Assembly (NCBI GenBank): GCA_002296125.1
Contig: DBHI01000101.1
Span: 1-21,751, forward strand
Direction of reading: 5' to 3'
DNA from: Anaerolineales bacterium UBA832
GTDB lineage: Bacteria; Chloroflexota; Anaerolineae; Anaerolineales; UBA11657
DNA length: 21,751 nt
Shown: positions 9,296 through 16,141 of the stretch, piece by piece
How positions within the stretch are numbered: the stretch's first letter is position 1
Layout: every line of letters begins with the position of its first letter
Translations under genes and position numbers: made by a program
The notes under the pieces: generated by a model
Seen by the model: only the letters and a program-made list of their open reading frames with translations
Databases searched by the model: none
What the model was told of the DNA's origin: nothing

Positions 9296-9778
9296 TTATG
9301 TCCAATGTGTAATACTCTCTGTACGCACCTTTTCATGTAACTTCATAATTCCATCTATAAGTGCTTCTGGTCGTGGTGGACATCCAGCCACATAAACATC
9401 CACTGGCACCACCTCATCAACACCTTGTACTAATGCATAATTGTTGAAAACACCACTACATGATGCACAATCACCCATGGCAATTACCCATTTTGGATCA
9501 GGCATTTGATCATATAAACGACGTAATACAGGAGCCATTTTTCTAGTAACACGACCAGCGACAATCATTAAATCGCTTTGTCGAGGTGACGCACGCATTA
9601 ATTCCATACCAAACCGACTTACATCATAATTAGCTGCTTGAGTAGCTATCATTTCCATTGCACAACAAGCCAAACCAAATAACATAGGCCACATTGCACC
9701 TGTCCTACCCCAATTCACAACAGACTCTAATGTAGTCGTAACAACTCCTAAATTTCCCAATTTGTTTTCAGCACCCAT
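9296..9778 (-). CDS. nuoB: NADH-quinone oxidoreductase subunit B (cluster N2)
   Basis: This subunit carries the terminal [4Fe-4S] cluster N2, which reduces quinone. It has 160 residues, a normal length. The N2 ligands are the tandem cysteines C38-C39 (GLACCAMEM), C104 in AMGDCASCSG and C133 in VAGCPPRPEAL. The quinone-site stretch (SRFGMELMRASPRQSDLMIVAGRVT) is well conserved. C107, next to C104, is not one of the canonical ligands. The start ATG is 8 bases downstream of AGGA, and the gene is separated from nuoA by 42 bases, the longest gap within this operon. Confidence 0.98.
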   Translation of the reverse strand: MGAENKLGNLGVVTTTLESVVNWGRTGAMWPMLFGLACCAMEMIATQAANYDVSRFGMELMRASPRQSDLMIVAGRVTRKMAPVLRRLYDQMPDPKWVIAMGDCASCSGVFNNYALVQGVDEVVPVDVYVAGCPPRPEALIDGIMKLHEKVRTESITHWT

Positions 9779-9820
9779 AATAATATTCCTAAAAATTAAC
9801 TTGATCGAAAATCACACACC

Positions 9821-10192
9821 TTATTCCCACTCCAGTGCACCTTTTTTCCAAACATAAACATATCCAACTAACAAAATAAACACAAACACCAGCATCTCTA
9901 TAAGTCCGAAAACACCTAGTTGTTTCAACACAACAGCCCAAGGCAACAGAAAAATCACTTCTATATCAAACAATACAAATAATACGGCAATAAGATAAAA
10001 CCTAACAGGCATACGACGTACCGCTGATCCTATAGGAGTCATACCTGACTCGTATGGTATTAACTTTGCTTCTGTCTGCCTACGAGGACCTAAAATTTGA
10101 CCCAAAACAACCATTGCCACTGCTAAACCAGTAGCAACCAACAACAATACAAGTATAGGTAAGTAATCGCTCAATAAATCTTGTAAAGGCAT
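9821..10192 (-). CDS. nuoA: NADH-quinone oxidoreductase subunit A
   Basis: This three-helix membrane subunit at the junction of the two arms has its TM1-TM2 loop next to the quinone site. It has 123 residues. The loop GPRRQTEAKLIPYESGMTPIG (about 35-55) and the second helix RMPVRFYLIAVLFVLFDIEVIFLLPWAVVL (60-89, with the conserved acidic D76 and E78) are typical. It usually has a cysteine where this protein has S49 (PYESG), a variant I associate with Chloroflexota and some other lineages. It is the first gene of the operon. AAGG lies 6 bases upstream of the ATG, and the untranslated leader is about 45 bases if the promoter at 10244-10272 is correct. Confidence 0.97.
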   Translation of the reverse strand: MPLQDLLSDYLPILVLLLVATGLAVAMVVLGQILGPRRQTEAKLIPYESGMTPIGSAVRRMPVRFYLIAVLFVLFDIEVIFLLPWAVVLKQLGVFGLIEMLVFVFILLVGYVYVWKKGALEWE

Positions 10193-10222
10193 AATTAACC
10201 TTAGTATTTAATTGCATAACTG

Positions 10223-10242
10223 TTTGTGACAAATATCACAAA
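10223..10242. promoter_or_regulatory. Palindromic operator at the nuo promoter, Rex-like (NADH/NAD+ sensing)
   Basis: The site is a perfect inverted repeat with arms TTTGTGA and TCACAAA separated by 6 bases. This equals the consensus half-sites of the redox repressor Rex (TTGTGA-N6-TCACAA). It also contains the CRP/FNR-family form TGTGA-N6-TCACA. It lies immediately downstream of the predicted -10 (10244-10249) and covers roughly -5 to +15, a position suited to repression rather than activation. The downstream genes encode the NADH-oxidising complex I, which Rex is known to control in Streptomyces coelicolor. The palindrome is directly seen. Assignment to Rex rather than a CRP-family protein is inference, and no regulator gene lies in this window. 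Confidence 0.75.
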
Positions 10243-10243
10243 T

Positions 10244-10272
10244 AGTTTATCATACGTAATTAAACCAGTCAA
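10244..10272 (-). promoter_or_regulatory. Promoter of the nuoA-L operon (sigma-70 type)
   Basis: The minus strand shows TTGACT (10267-10272, five of six matches to the -35 consensus), a 17-base spacer and TAAACT (10244-10249, four of six to the -10). The predicted transcription start is near 10237, inside the palindrome at 10223-10242. The -35 begins only about 10 bases after the dnaG stop, and there is no terminator hairpin with a T-run between the genes, so some read-through from dnaG is possible. Confidence 0.65.
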
Positions 10273-10282
10273 TCTTTCATTA

Positions 10283-12187
10283 TTACTGCTCAGATAATAT
10301 CAAAGGATCTGAATAATTACGCAATAATTTCTGTAGGCCACGCATAGATTGAGTATATTTTATAATAATGCCTTGATAATTTTTAGCTTGATGCAAATCC
10401 TTTTGATCTTTAGCAACACTTTCCAAATGTTGTAAATCAGTTAACCATATCCTAAGATTTCTAGCACGTAACCTAATAGCCGCATGAACAAAATCTTTGA
10501 TTCTCCTCTCATCAAGAAAAATCCATTCTTGTCCAATATCATACAAACGCTGCAATTGTTCTTTCATTTCCAAGCAAGTTTGATTCTTTATATAAATTTC
10601 TGGTTCAACATCTGCTTGACTCACACTTTTTTTAACAATTTCAAATATTCTCTGATAATCTGGTACATCAAAATCTCGTGCTGATAAAATGTCTGCATCC
10701 ACCTCTCTGAAGGCACGATCAATCTTTGACAACACTTGCGGCATCTTTATTAATGAGGCTAATACATACTGTTCTAACTCATCATACATATTGTTATTTG
10801 TAACATTGTCATTATGCAAACTATCCTTGTTACTACTATTGGGTTTATACAAACCAATTTTATTAAATTGTATTACCCTTTCATCAACCTTAAGAATTCT
10901 AGCCAACTTTTGTTTATAGTCAGCCCTTTCAGTTGGATGACTCACATCAGAAATAATTGGAACAACATCATCAATAATCTCGGCTTTGACTTTTGAGTCT
11001 GACAAATTCCGTCCTGTAGTAAAAACGTCTATCACATAATCTACTATTGGCTGTGCTCCATCAACTAACTCACTCCAACTATCAGAATCCAATTCTATAA
11101 GTTCATCTGGATCCATTTCATTAGGTAATGTTACTACCCTAATATCTAATTCAAGATGACCTTCATCGCGTAACAAACCCCGCGGATCAAAAACAGGATT
11201 TGACTCCCGATCTAAATTCTGCCTAGCAACTGACAAGCTTCTAAGAGTAGCACGATCTCCAGCAACGTCAGGATCAAGGGCTAACACCACTCTAGGCGCA
11301 TATCGTTTTACTAATCTCAACTGCTTCTCAGTTAATGCAGTTCCCATTGCAGACACAACATTTGTGAACCCAGCTTGATGAGCTGCGATAACATCCATAT
11401 AACCTTCTACTAGTACAGCTGTGCGATTTTCACGTATACCCATATATGCCTTGTCAATACCATATAAGAGTGATCCTTTGTCAAAATATTTAGTTTGCGG
11501 AGAATTAATAAACTTTGGCTGGTCCGTAGAATTTACCACTCTAGCTCCAAAACCAATAGTCTGTCCTTTAGGCAAACAAATAGGTAACATAATACGATCT
11601 CGAAAACGATCGTAAACCTTACCAGTATCTTTCTTAACCAAGAGGCCTATAGTAATCAAATCTTCATCGGAATATCCTCTCTCCAAACAATAACTTCGTA
11701 TATCATTCCAACTGTCATTAGCATATCCAATTTCAAACTTGACCCATATTTCCTGAGATAGTCCCCTTTGTAACAACAAAGTTCGTGCAGCTTTAGCATT
11801 ATCACTCTCAATTAAATTTGTATGGTAGTAACCGGTAATATCATTCAGAAGACCATACAAGCGCTGTTGTTCTTTTTTTTCATTTTCTTGACGAGGACTA
11901 CTTTTCTCCAATTCAATGCCAGCACGCAGCGCTAGATACTGTAGTGCCTCCATAAATTCCCAACCTTCCCTTTTCATCAGAAAACTAAACACATCTCCAC
12001 CATCATTACAAGCACCAAAACATTTCCAACTCCCTGTATCAGGCCATACAACAAAAGCCGGTGTATTCTTGTTATCATGAAATGGACAAAATCCAGTATG
12101 AGAATTACCAGTACGTCGAAGTTTTACTGTTTCGCTAACAACTTCCACTATATCTATACGTGACTTAATTTCTTCAGTAGCTTTCAT
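10283..12187 (-). CDS. dnaG: DNA primase DnaG
   Basis: This RNA polymerase makes primers at the replication fork. At 634 residues it is of normal length. The N-terminal zinc domain has C34 and H37 (GFCPFHDNK), then C56 and C60 in WKCFGACNDGGDVFSF. The last two ligands are CxxxC instead of the usual CxxC, a one-residue insertion. The Toprim catalytic core follows: AVLVEGYMDVIAA with E261, MGTALTEKQ at 281-289, and LALDPDVAGD with D305 and D307. The region after about 430 is the helical, helicase-interacting part and is less conserved. The gene follows glyQS by 64 AT-rich bases. No ribosome-binding site is visible before the ATG at 12187. nuoA comes next instead of the usual rpoD. Confidence 0.97.
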   Translation of the reverse strand: MKATEEIKSRIDIVEVVSETVKLRRTGNSHTGFCPFHDNKNTPAFVVWPDTGSWKCFGACNDGGDVFSFLMKREGWEFMEALQYLALRAGIELEKSSPRQENEKKEQQRLYGLLNDITGYYHTNLIESDNAKAARTLLLQRGLSQEIWVKFEIGYANDSWNDIRSYCLERGYSDEDLITIGLLVKKDTGKVYDRFRDRIMLPICLPKGQTIGFGARVVNSTDQPKFINSPQTKYFDKGSLLYGIDKAYMGIRENRTAVLVEGYMDVIAAHQAGFTNVVSAMGTALTEKQLRLVKRYAPRVVLALDPDVAGDRATLRSLSVARQNLDRESNPVFDPRGLLRDEGHLELDIRVVTLPNEMDPDELIELDSDSWSELVDGAQPIVDYVIDVFTTGRNLSDSKVKAEIIDDVVPIISDVSHPTERADYKQKLARILKVDERVIQFNKIGLYKPNSSNKDSLHNDNVTNNNMYDELEQYVLASLIKMPQVLSKIDRAFREVDADILSARDFDVPDYQRIFEIVKKSVSQADVEPEIYIKNQTCLEMKEQLQRLYDIGQEWIFLDERRIKDFVHAAIRLRARNLRIWLTDLQHLESVAKDQKDLHQAKNYQGIIIKYTQSMRGLQKLLRNYSDPLILSEQ

Positions 12188-12251
12188 ATAAAAATATTAA
12201 TATAGTACTAATTACACTTAATGCCTAACATTACGAACTAAACTATACAAT

Positions 12252-15245
12252 CTAAAAGCCATTTAATTTAGACAAATCTGCCAGACCTTCAGCTAATTGA
12301 GACACAGATCTCACCAATGCAATTCTGTTTAAACGTATATCCATATTATCATCCATAACTAAAACTTCATCAAAAAAAGAAGTCACCTCTCCCACAATAC
12401 TGACAAACTTATTTAAGAATTCGTCAACATTATCACTAGGAGCAAATTTGCTGACAGAATCCCATAATTCTTGTTCATATTTAGACTCAAACAACTCTTC
12501 GTTAACTACTAAGTTATCATTGTCTTTTGGCAAAATACGAACACACCTAGCAAAAGAATCTAATATGACAGACCAATCATCACGCTCCACCCATTGGTTT
12601 AAATGTATCACTGATTGCAATGCAGACCAAGGATTTGACCCCTGAACACACAATACAGAATCCACAACGTCATGTCTAAATCCTTGTTCAATAAACATAA
12701 CCCTCAGTCGCTTTTCTATAAAGACCATTGCCTGACTAATCACTTGCTCAGATTGTACAGGCTGTAAATCTTTTACTATCTCCAACAAAGTTTTTATATT
12801 AACATCTATCTTATTACCCAGAATAAGCTGAACAGTACCTATAGCCATTTTGCGCTGTCCAAATGGATCAGCAGTACCTGTAGGCTCTAAACCAACTGAC
12901 ATTAATCCTACTAATGAGTCCAATCTATCTGCTAGACCAACTACAGTTCCTATCATATTATCAGGCAATGAACTATCTATTTTCTTAGGCCAATAATGCT
13001 GTTCAATAGCATTGGCAACCTGATGTGATTCTCCTGAACGTAACGCATATTCACGACCAATCACACCTTGTAAAGAAGTCATCTCTATTACCATTTGAGT
13101 AGCTAAATCGAATTTGGACAAATATGCAGCCCTTGCAACAATATCGATCTGATCACTATCTAATCCCAAATGATTGCCAAAAGCAATTGCAATTTTTTCA
13201 ATTCGGGTAGATTTATCCAACATAGACCCGAGTTGCTCTTCAAATATCAATTTGTCAAGATTATGTCGAAATTCATCTAAATCATACTTGCTATCTTGCT
13301 CAACAAAATATTTTGCGTCAGCAAAACGAGCACTCACCACTTTTTCATTACCTTGAACAACTATATCTGAGCTATCTATACTACTACTATGTACGCCTAA
13401 GAAGAAAGGTGTTAATGTGCCATTATTTAACAACGGAAAATAACGTTGATGTTTTTTCATCACAGCCATCAGTATTTCGTCCGGCATATCCACATACTTG
13501 CTGGAAAATTTAGCAATAAATACTTTTGGACTCTCAATCAAATTAGCCACCTCTCCAAGCAAATCTTCATCATCCAACATATCACAATCAACTGTTAATG
13601 CCAATTTTTGGCCTTGAGCTTGAATGATATTTTTTCTATCTTCCACATTGATAACTATATGATTTTTAACCATTATCGACTCATAAGATGATGCATCTTG
13701 TATTTCAATCTCATTGCTTAAAGACGATCTTAGCCCTCTTGTTTGACGACCTGCTTTGACTCCAGCAAACGAAAACGGTAAAACATCCTTATCCAACAAA
13801 GATACAATCCAACGTATTGGACGCGAAAATGTTGTGAAATTTTCGTTAGATAACCATCTCATACTCTTATTAAAATTAAGGTTGCTTATAACATCTGGTA
13901 TAACCTTTACCAATATCTCTGCCACACTTAAGTCTTCAGGTGTCACAAGTGCCACAACATAATCTCCCCCATCCACATTACTGATTTCTAAATCTTCTAC
14001 ATCAACACCTTGACTACGGGCAAAACCTTTTGCAGCATTGGTGGGATTACCATCAGAGTCATAAGAGTGCTTTAACGCAGGTCCTCTTACTTTTTTTATG
14101 CTGTCAATTTCATCTACTAACAAACCCTTAATTTGAACAACCAACCTTCTTGGAGTACCGTCTATTTCAATGCTATTAAATGATAAATTACTATCCAACA
14201 AAAGATTGGGTACAAACTTCTCCATCTGCACAATAGCACTATCTAAATCACCCACTGGAAGTTCTTCAACACCTATTTCCAATAAGTAATCAATAGGTGA
14301 TTTAGTGCTATCAGGTAATTTTAAAATTGTATGCTCTGATTCTGAAGCAGAAACTTTTCTAAGTAATGGATAGTCTAAATTCTTACGTTGTTTAATGTAT
14401 TCTTGCGAAATTCTCTTAACTAAAGAACGCATCTCTGAAAAAAACACAGCTCTTTCCGCAGTACCTACTGAACCTCGCGTGTCAAGAATGTTAAAGGTAT
14501 GAGAACACTTTAAAGCATAATCATACGCAGGTAACACCAAACCTTCTTCCAGAGAAGACAATGCTTCCAAACTATACAAATCATACAAACTACGTAATCT
14601 ATCCACAGAGGCTGATTCAAAATAATAACGACTATGCTCTTGTTCGGACTGCAGATTCATGTCTTCATAAGTCACATCCCCCGACCATCTAATGTCCCGA
14701 AAACTATCTACGTCCTGCAGTGCAATCAAAATACGCTCAAGTCCATAAGTGATTTCAACAGCTATTGATTCAAGAGTGATTCCTCCAACTTGCTGAAAAT
14801 AAGTAAATTGTGTGATTTCTTGTCCATCTAACCACACTTCCCAACCTAAACCCCATGCTCCAATAGCAGGTTGTTCCCAATTGTCTTCCACAAATCTAAT
14901 ATCATGTTTCGACATATCAATACCTAAAACTTCAAGCGATTGCAAATATATTTCCTGAGGATTACATGGTGTTGGCTGCAAAACCACCTGATATTGATAA
15001 TGTTGTTGCAACCTATTAGGATTAATTCCATAGCGACCATCATCAGGACGTATTGATGGTTCTAAATATGCTACCTTCCACGGCTCGGGACCAAGAACAC
15101 GTAAAGCTGTTGCCGGATTCATTGTTCCAGCACCCACCTGACTGTTATAAGGATGCCAAATAAGACAACCATAATCAGACCAAAATTTTTCTAGTAAAAT
15201 AACTGCTTCTTGAAAACTAGATGGTATCTTCATTTGTTTACCCAT
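12252..15245 (-). CDS. glyQS: Glycine--tRNA ligase, fused alpha-beta chain (GlyQS)
   Basis: This enzyme charges tRNA-Gly with glycine. In most bacteria of this type it is an alpha2beta2 enzyme from two genes. Here one 997-residue polypeptide holds both. The alpha (class II catalytic) part is about 1-295: GAGTMNPATALRVLGPEPW, AYLEPSIRPDDGRYGINPNRL, then FVEDNWEQPAIGAWGLGWEVWLDG and QFTYFQQVGG with ITYGLERI. A short linker at about 296-317 leads to the beta chain, which opens with YLLEIGVEELP at 320-330. It continues through PRRLVVQIKGL, RGPALKHS, ANLIESPKVF and KKHQRYFPL, and ends in the helical anticodon-binding region. There is no stop or frameshift at the join. An alternative ATG at 15233 (MKIPSSFQ...) has a GGG about 8 bases upstream. 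Fused forms are known from chlamydiae and some other phyla. Confidence 0.96.
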   Translation of the reverse strand: MGKQMKIPSSFQEAVILLEKFWSDYGCLIWHPYNSQVGAGTMNPATALRVLGPEPWKVAYLEPSIRPDDGRYGINPNRLQQHYQYQVVLQPTPCNPQEIYLQSLEVLGIDMSKHDIRFVEDNWEQPAIGAWGLGWEVWLDGQEITQFTYFQQVGGITLESIAVEITYGLERILIALQDVDSFRDIRWSGDVTYEDMNLQSEQEHSRYYFESASVDRLRSLYDLYSLEALSSLEEGLVLPAYDYALKCSHTFNILDTRGSVGTAERAVFFSEMRSLVKRISQEYIKQRKNLDYPLLRKVSASESEHTILKLPDSTKSPIDYLLEIGVEELPVGDLDSAIVQMEKFVPNLLLDSNLSFNSIEIDGTPRRLVVQIKGLLVDEIDSIKKVRGPALKHSYDSDGNPTNAAKGFARSQGVDVEDLEISNVDGGDYVVALVTPEDLSVAEILVKVIPDVISNLNFNKSMRWLSNENFTTFSRPIRWIVSLLDKDVLPFSFAGVKAGRQTRGLRSSLSNEIEIQDASSYESIMVKNHIVINVEDRKNIIQAQGQKLALTVDCDMLDDEDLLGEVANLIESPKVFIAKFSSKYVDMPDEILMAVMKKHQRYFPLLNNGTLTPFFLGVHSSSIDSSDIVVQGNEKVVSARFADAKYFVEQDSKYDLDEFRHNLDKLIFEEQLGSMLDKSTRIEKIAIAFGNHLGLDSDQIDIVARAAYLSKFDLATQMVIEMTSLQGVIGREYALRSGESHQVANAIEQHYWPKKIDSSLPDNMIGTVVGLADRLDSLVGLMSVGLEPTGTADPFGQRKMAIGTVQLILGNKIDVNIKTLLEIVKDLQPVQSEQVISQAMVFIEKRLRVMFIEQGFRHDVVDSVLCVQGSNPWSALQSVIHLNQWVERDDWSVILDSFARCVRILPKDNDNLVVNEELFESKYEQELWDSVSKFAPSDNVDEFLNKFVSIVGEVTSFFDEVLVMDDNMDIRLNRIALVRSVSQLAEGLADLSKLNGF

Positions 15246-15287
15246 ATATTATTTGTCTTTCAAAATCTTCTTATACATGAAATGACT

Positions 15288-16055
15288 TTAATTGTTACCC
15301 ATAAGTCGAACTTTTTCAAGAAAACTTACTGATTTAAGCTGTCTTTCTAATTGCACAGTAAGATAATTCAAGTGAATGTTCTCTAATTCAGTTGCAATTT
15401 TTGGTCTCAGATACAAATTTTTTACTTTCTCAAAATCACTTCTCTGTAAAAATCGCATAATCTTTAATGCATCTACACTAATTTTCCTAGAATTCTTCTT
15501 ATTTACCCCACATTTAGGACACAATACACCACCTGCAATTGCATCGAAATATTGATCTTCAGCTTTAATAGGCTCTTTATTATTTAAACAAAATTCTAAT
15601 TCTGGACGAAAACCTACTGTATCCAATAATTTTAATTCATAGTACCTTAACAACAATGACAAGTTATCACTAAAGCTAACATATGACAGCATCTCAGCCA
15701 ATAACTTGTACAAAACTTCGTTAGCTTCTTCATCAGGAGTAAATCTATCAAGCAATTCGACACAACAGCTTGCATAAGTACTCCGAACCAAATCTTCACG
15801 CAATTCTCTATAAGCATCAATAGTTTGTGCTTGGGTAATAACATACAAATTGCGCCCGATAGTCAATAACACATCTGATCTCATAAAAAGATCTAAATGT
15901 CCTGTTTTACGACTTGCTGGTTTTCTGACACCCTTCGCAATCGCCCTCAACTTACCTTTATCAGGTGTCAATAAGGTAAGAATTCTGTCGGCCTCACCGA
16001 AAATATGATGTCGAAGGACAATCGTTTCTGTCCGAATTGTCCGTATGCGCGCCAT
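15288..16055 (-). CDS. recO: DNA repair protein RecO
   Basis: This recombination mediator works with RecR to load RecA onto SSB-coated single-stranded DNA at gaps. I start it at the ATG at 16055 (MARIRTIRTETIVLRHHIFGEADRILTLLTPDKGKLRAIAKGVRK, 255 aa), which is the typical RecO N-terminal OB-fold opening. A longer frame from 16103 adds 16 residues with no family resemblance. The central helical region is followed by the zinc-finger area, but only C156 (EFCLNNKEP) and C179/C182 (VLCPKCG) remain of the usual two CxxC pairs. A TATAAT box ends 6 bases before the ATG, suggesting an almost leaderless transcript. It lies between corC-like and glyQS. Confidence 0.93.
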   Translation of the reverse strand: MARIRTIRTETIVLRHHIFGEADRILTLLTPDKGKLRAIAKGVRKPASRKTGHLDLFMRSDVLLTIGRNLYVITQAQTIDAYRELREDLVRSTYASCCVELLDRFTPDEEANEVLYKLLAEMLSYVSFSDNLSLLLRYYELKLLDTVGFRPELEFCLNNKEPIKAEDQYFDAIAGGVLCPKCGVNKKNSRKISVDALKIMRFLQRSDFEKVKNLYLRPKIATELENIHLNYLTVQLERQLKSVSFLEKVRLMGNN

Positions 16056-16061
16056 TATCCA

Positions 16062-16070
16062 ATTATACCA
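16062..16070 (-). promoter_or_regulatory. Extended -10 promoter element for recO, probably leaderless
   Basis: On the minus strand TGGTATAAT forms a consensus extended -10 (TGN plus a perfect TATAAT). Exactly 6 bases separate it from the recO ATG at 16055, so the predicted start is at or within a base or two of that ATG and leaves no room for a ribosome-binding site. No good -35 is seen, as is often tolerated with extended -10 elements. It sits in the 86-base corC-recO gap. Confidence 0.5.
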
Positions 16071-16141
16071 TTTGAAAATATTGAAGCACCTAAGACCATA
16101 CACAAACTATTTTTGTTGTATGCGCCTAATCATCAAACAAA

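Noticed and set aside
10209..10216. The 8-mer TGCAATTA/TAATTGCA upstream of nuoA, also seen upstream of the acetyltransferase (21039-21046) and in the cbpA palindrome, as a shared motif
   Set aside because: The same word also occurs inside coding sequence (for example near 1432 in nuoJ and near 15346 in recO), so in DNA this AT-rich it is close to chance frequency.
10223..10242. Rho-independent terminator for dnaG at the TTTGTGA/TCACAAA palindrome
   Set aside because: The stem is short and AT-rich, no T-run follows it, and it sits downstream of a good promoter, so an operator is the better reading.
12188..12251. A dedicated dnaG promoter in the glyQS-dnaG gap
   Set aside because: Several AT-rich hexamers resemble a -10, but none has a -35 at a proper distance, so I could not choose one honestly.
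15647..15844. A 65-codon minus-strand frame inside recO
   Set aside because: It is out of frame with RecO and has no independent start signal or recognisable domain.
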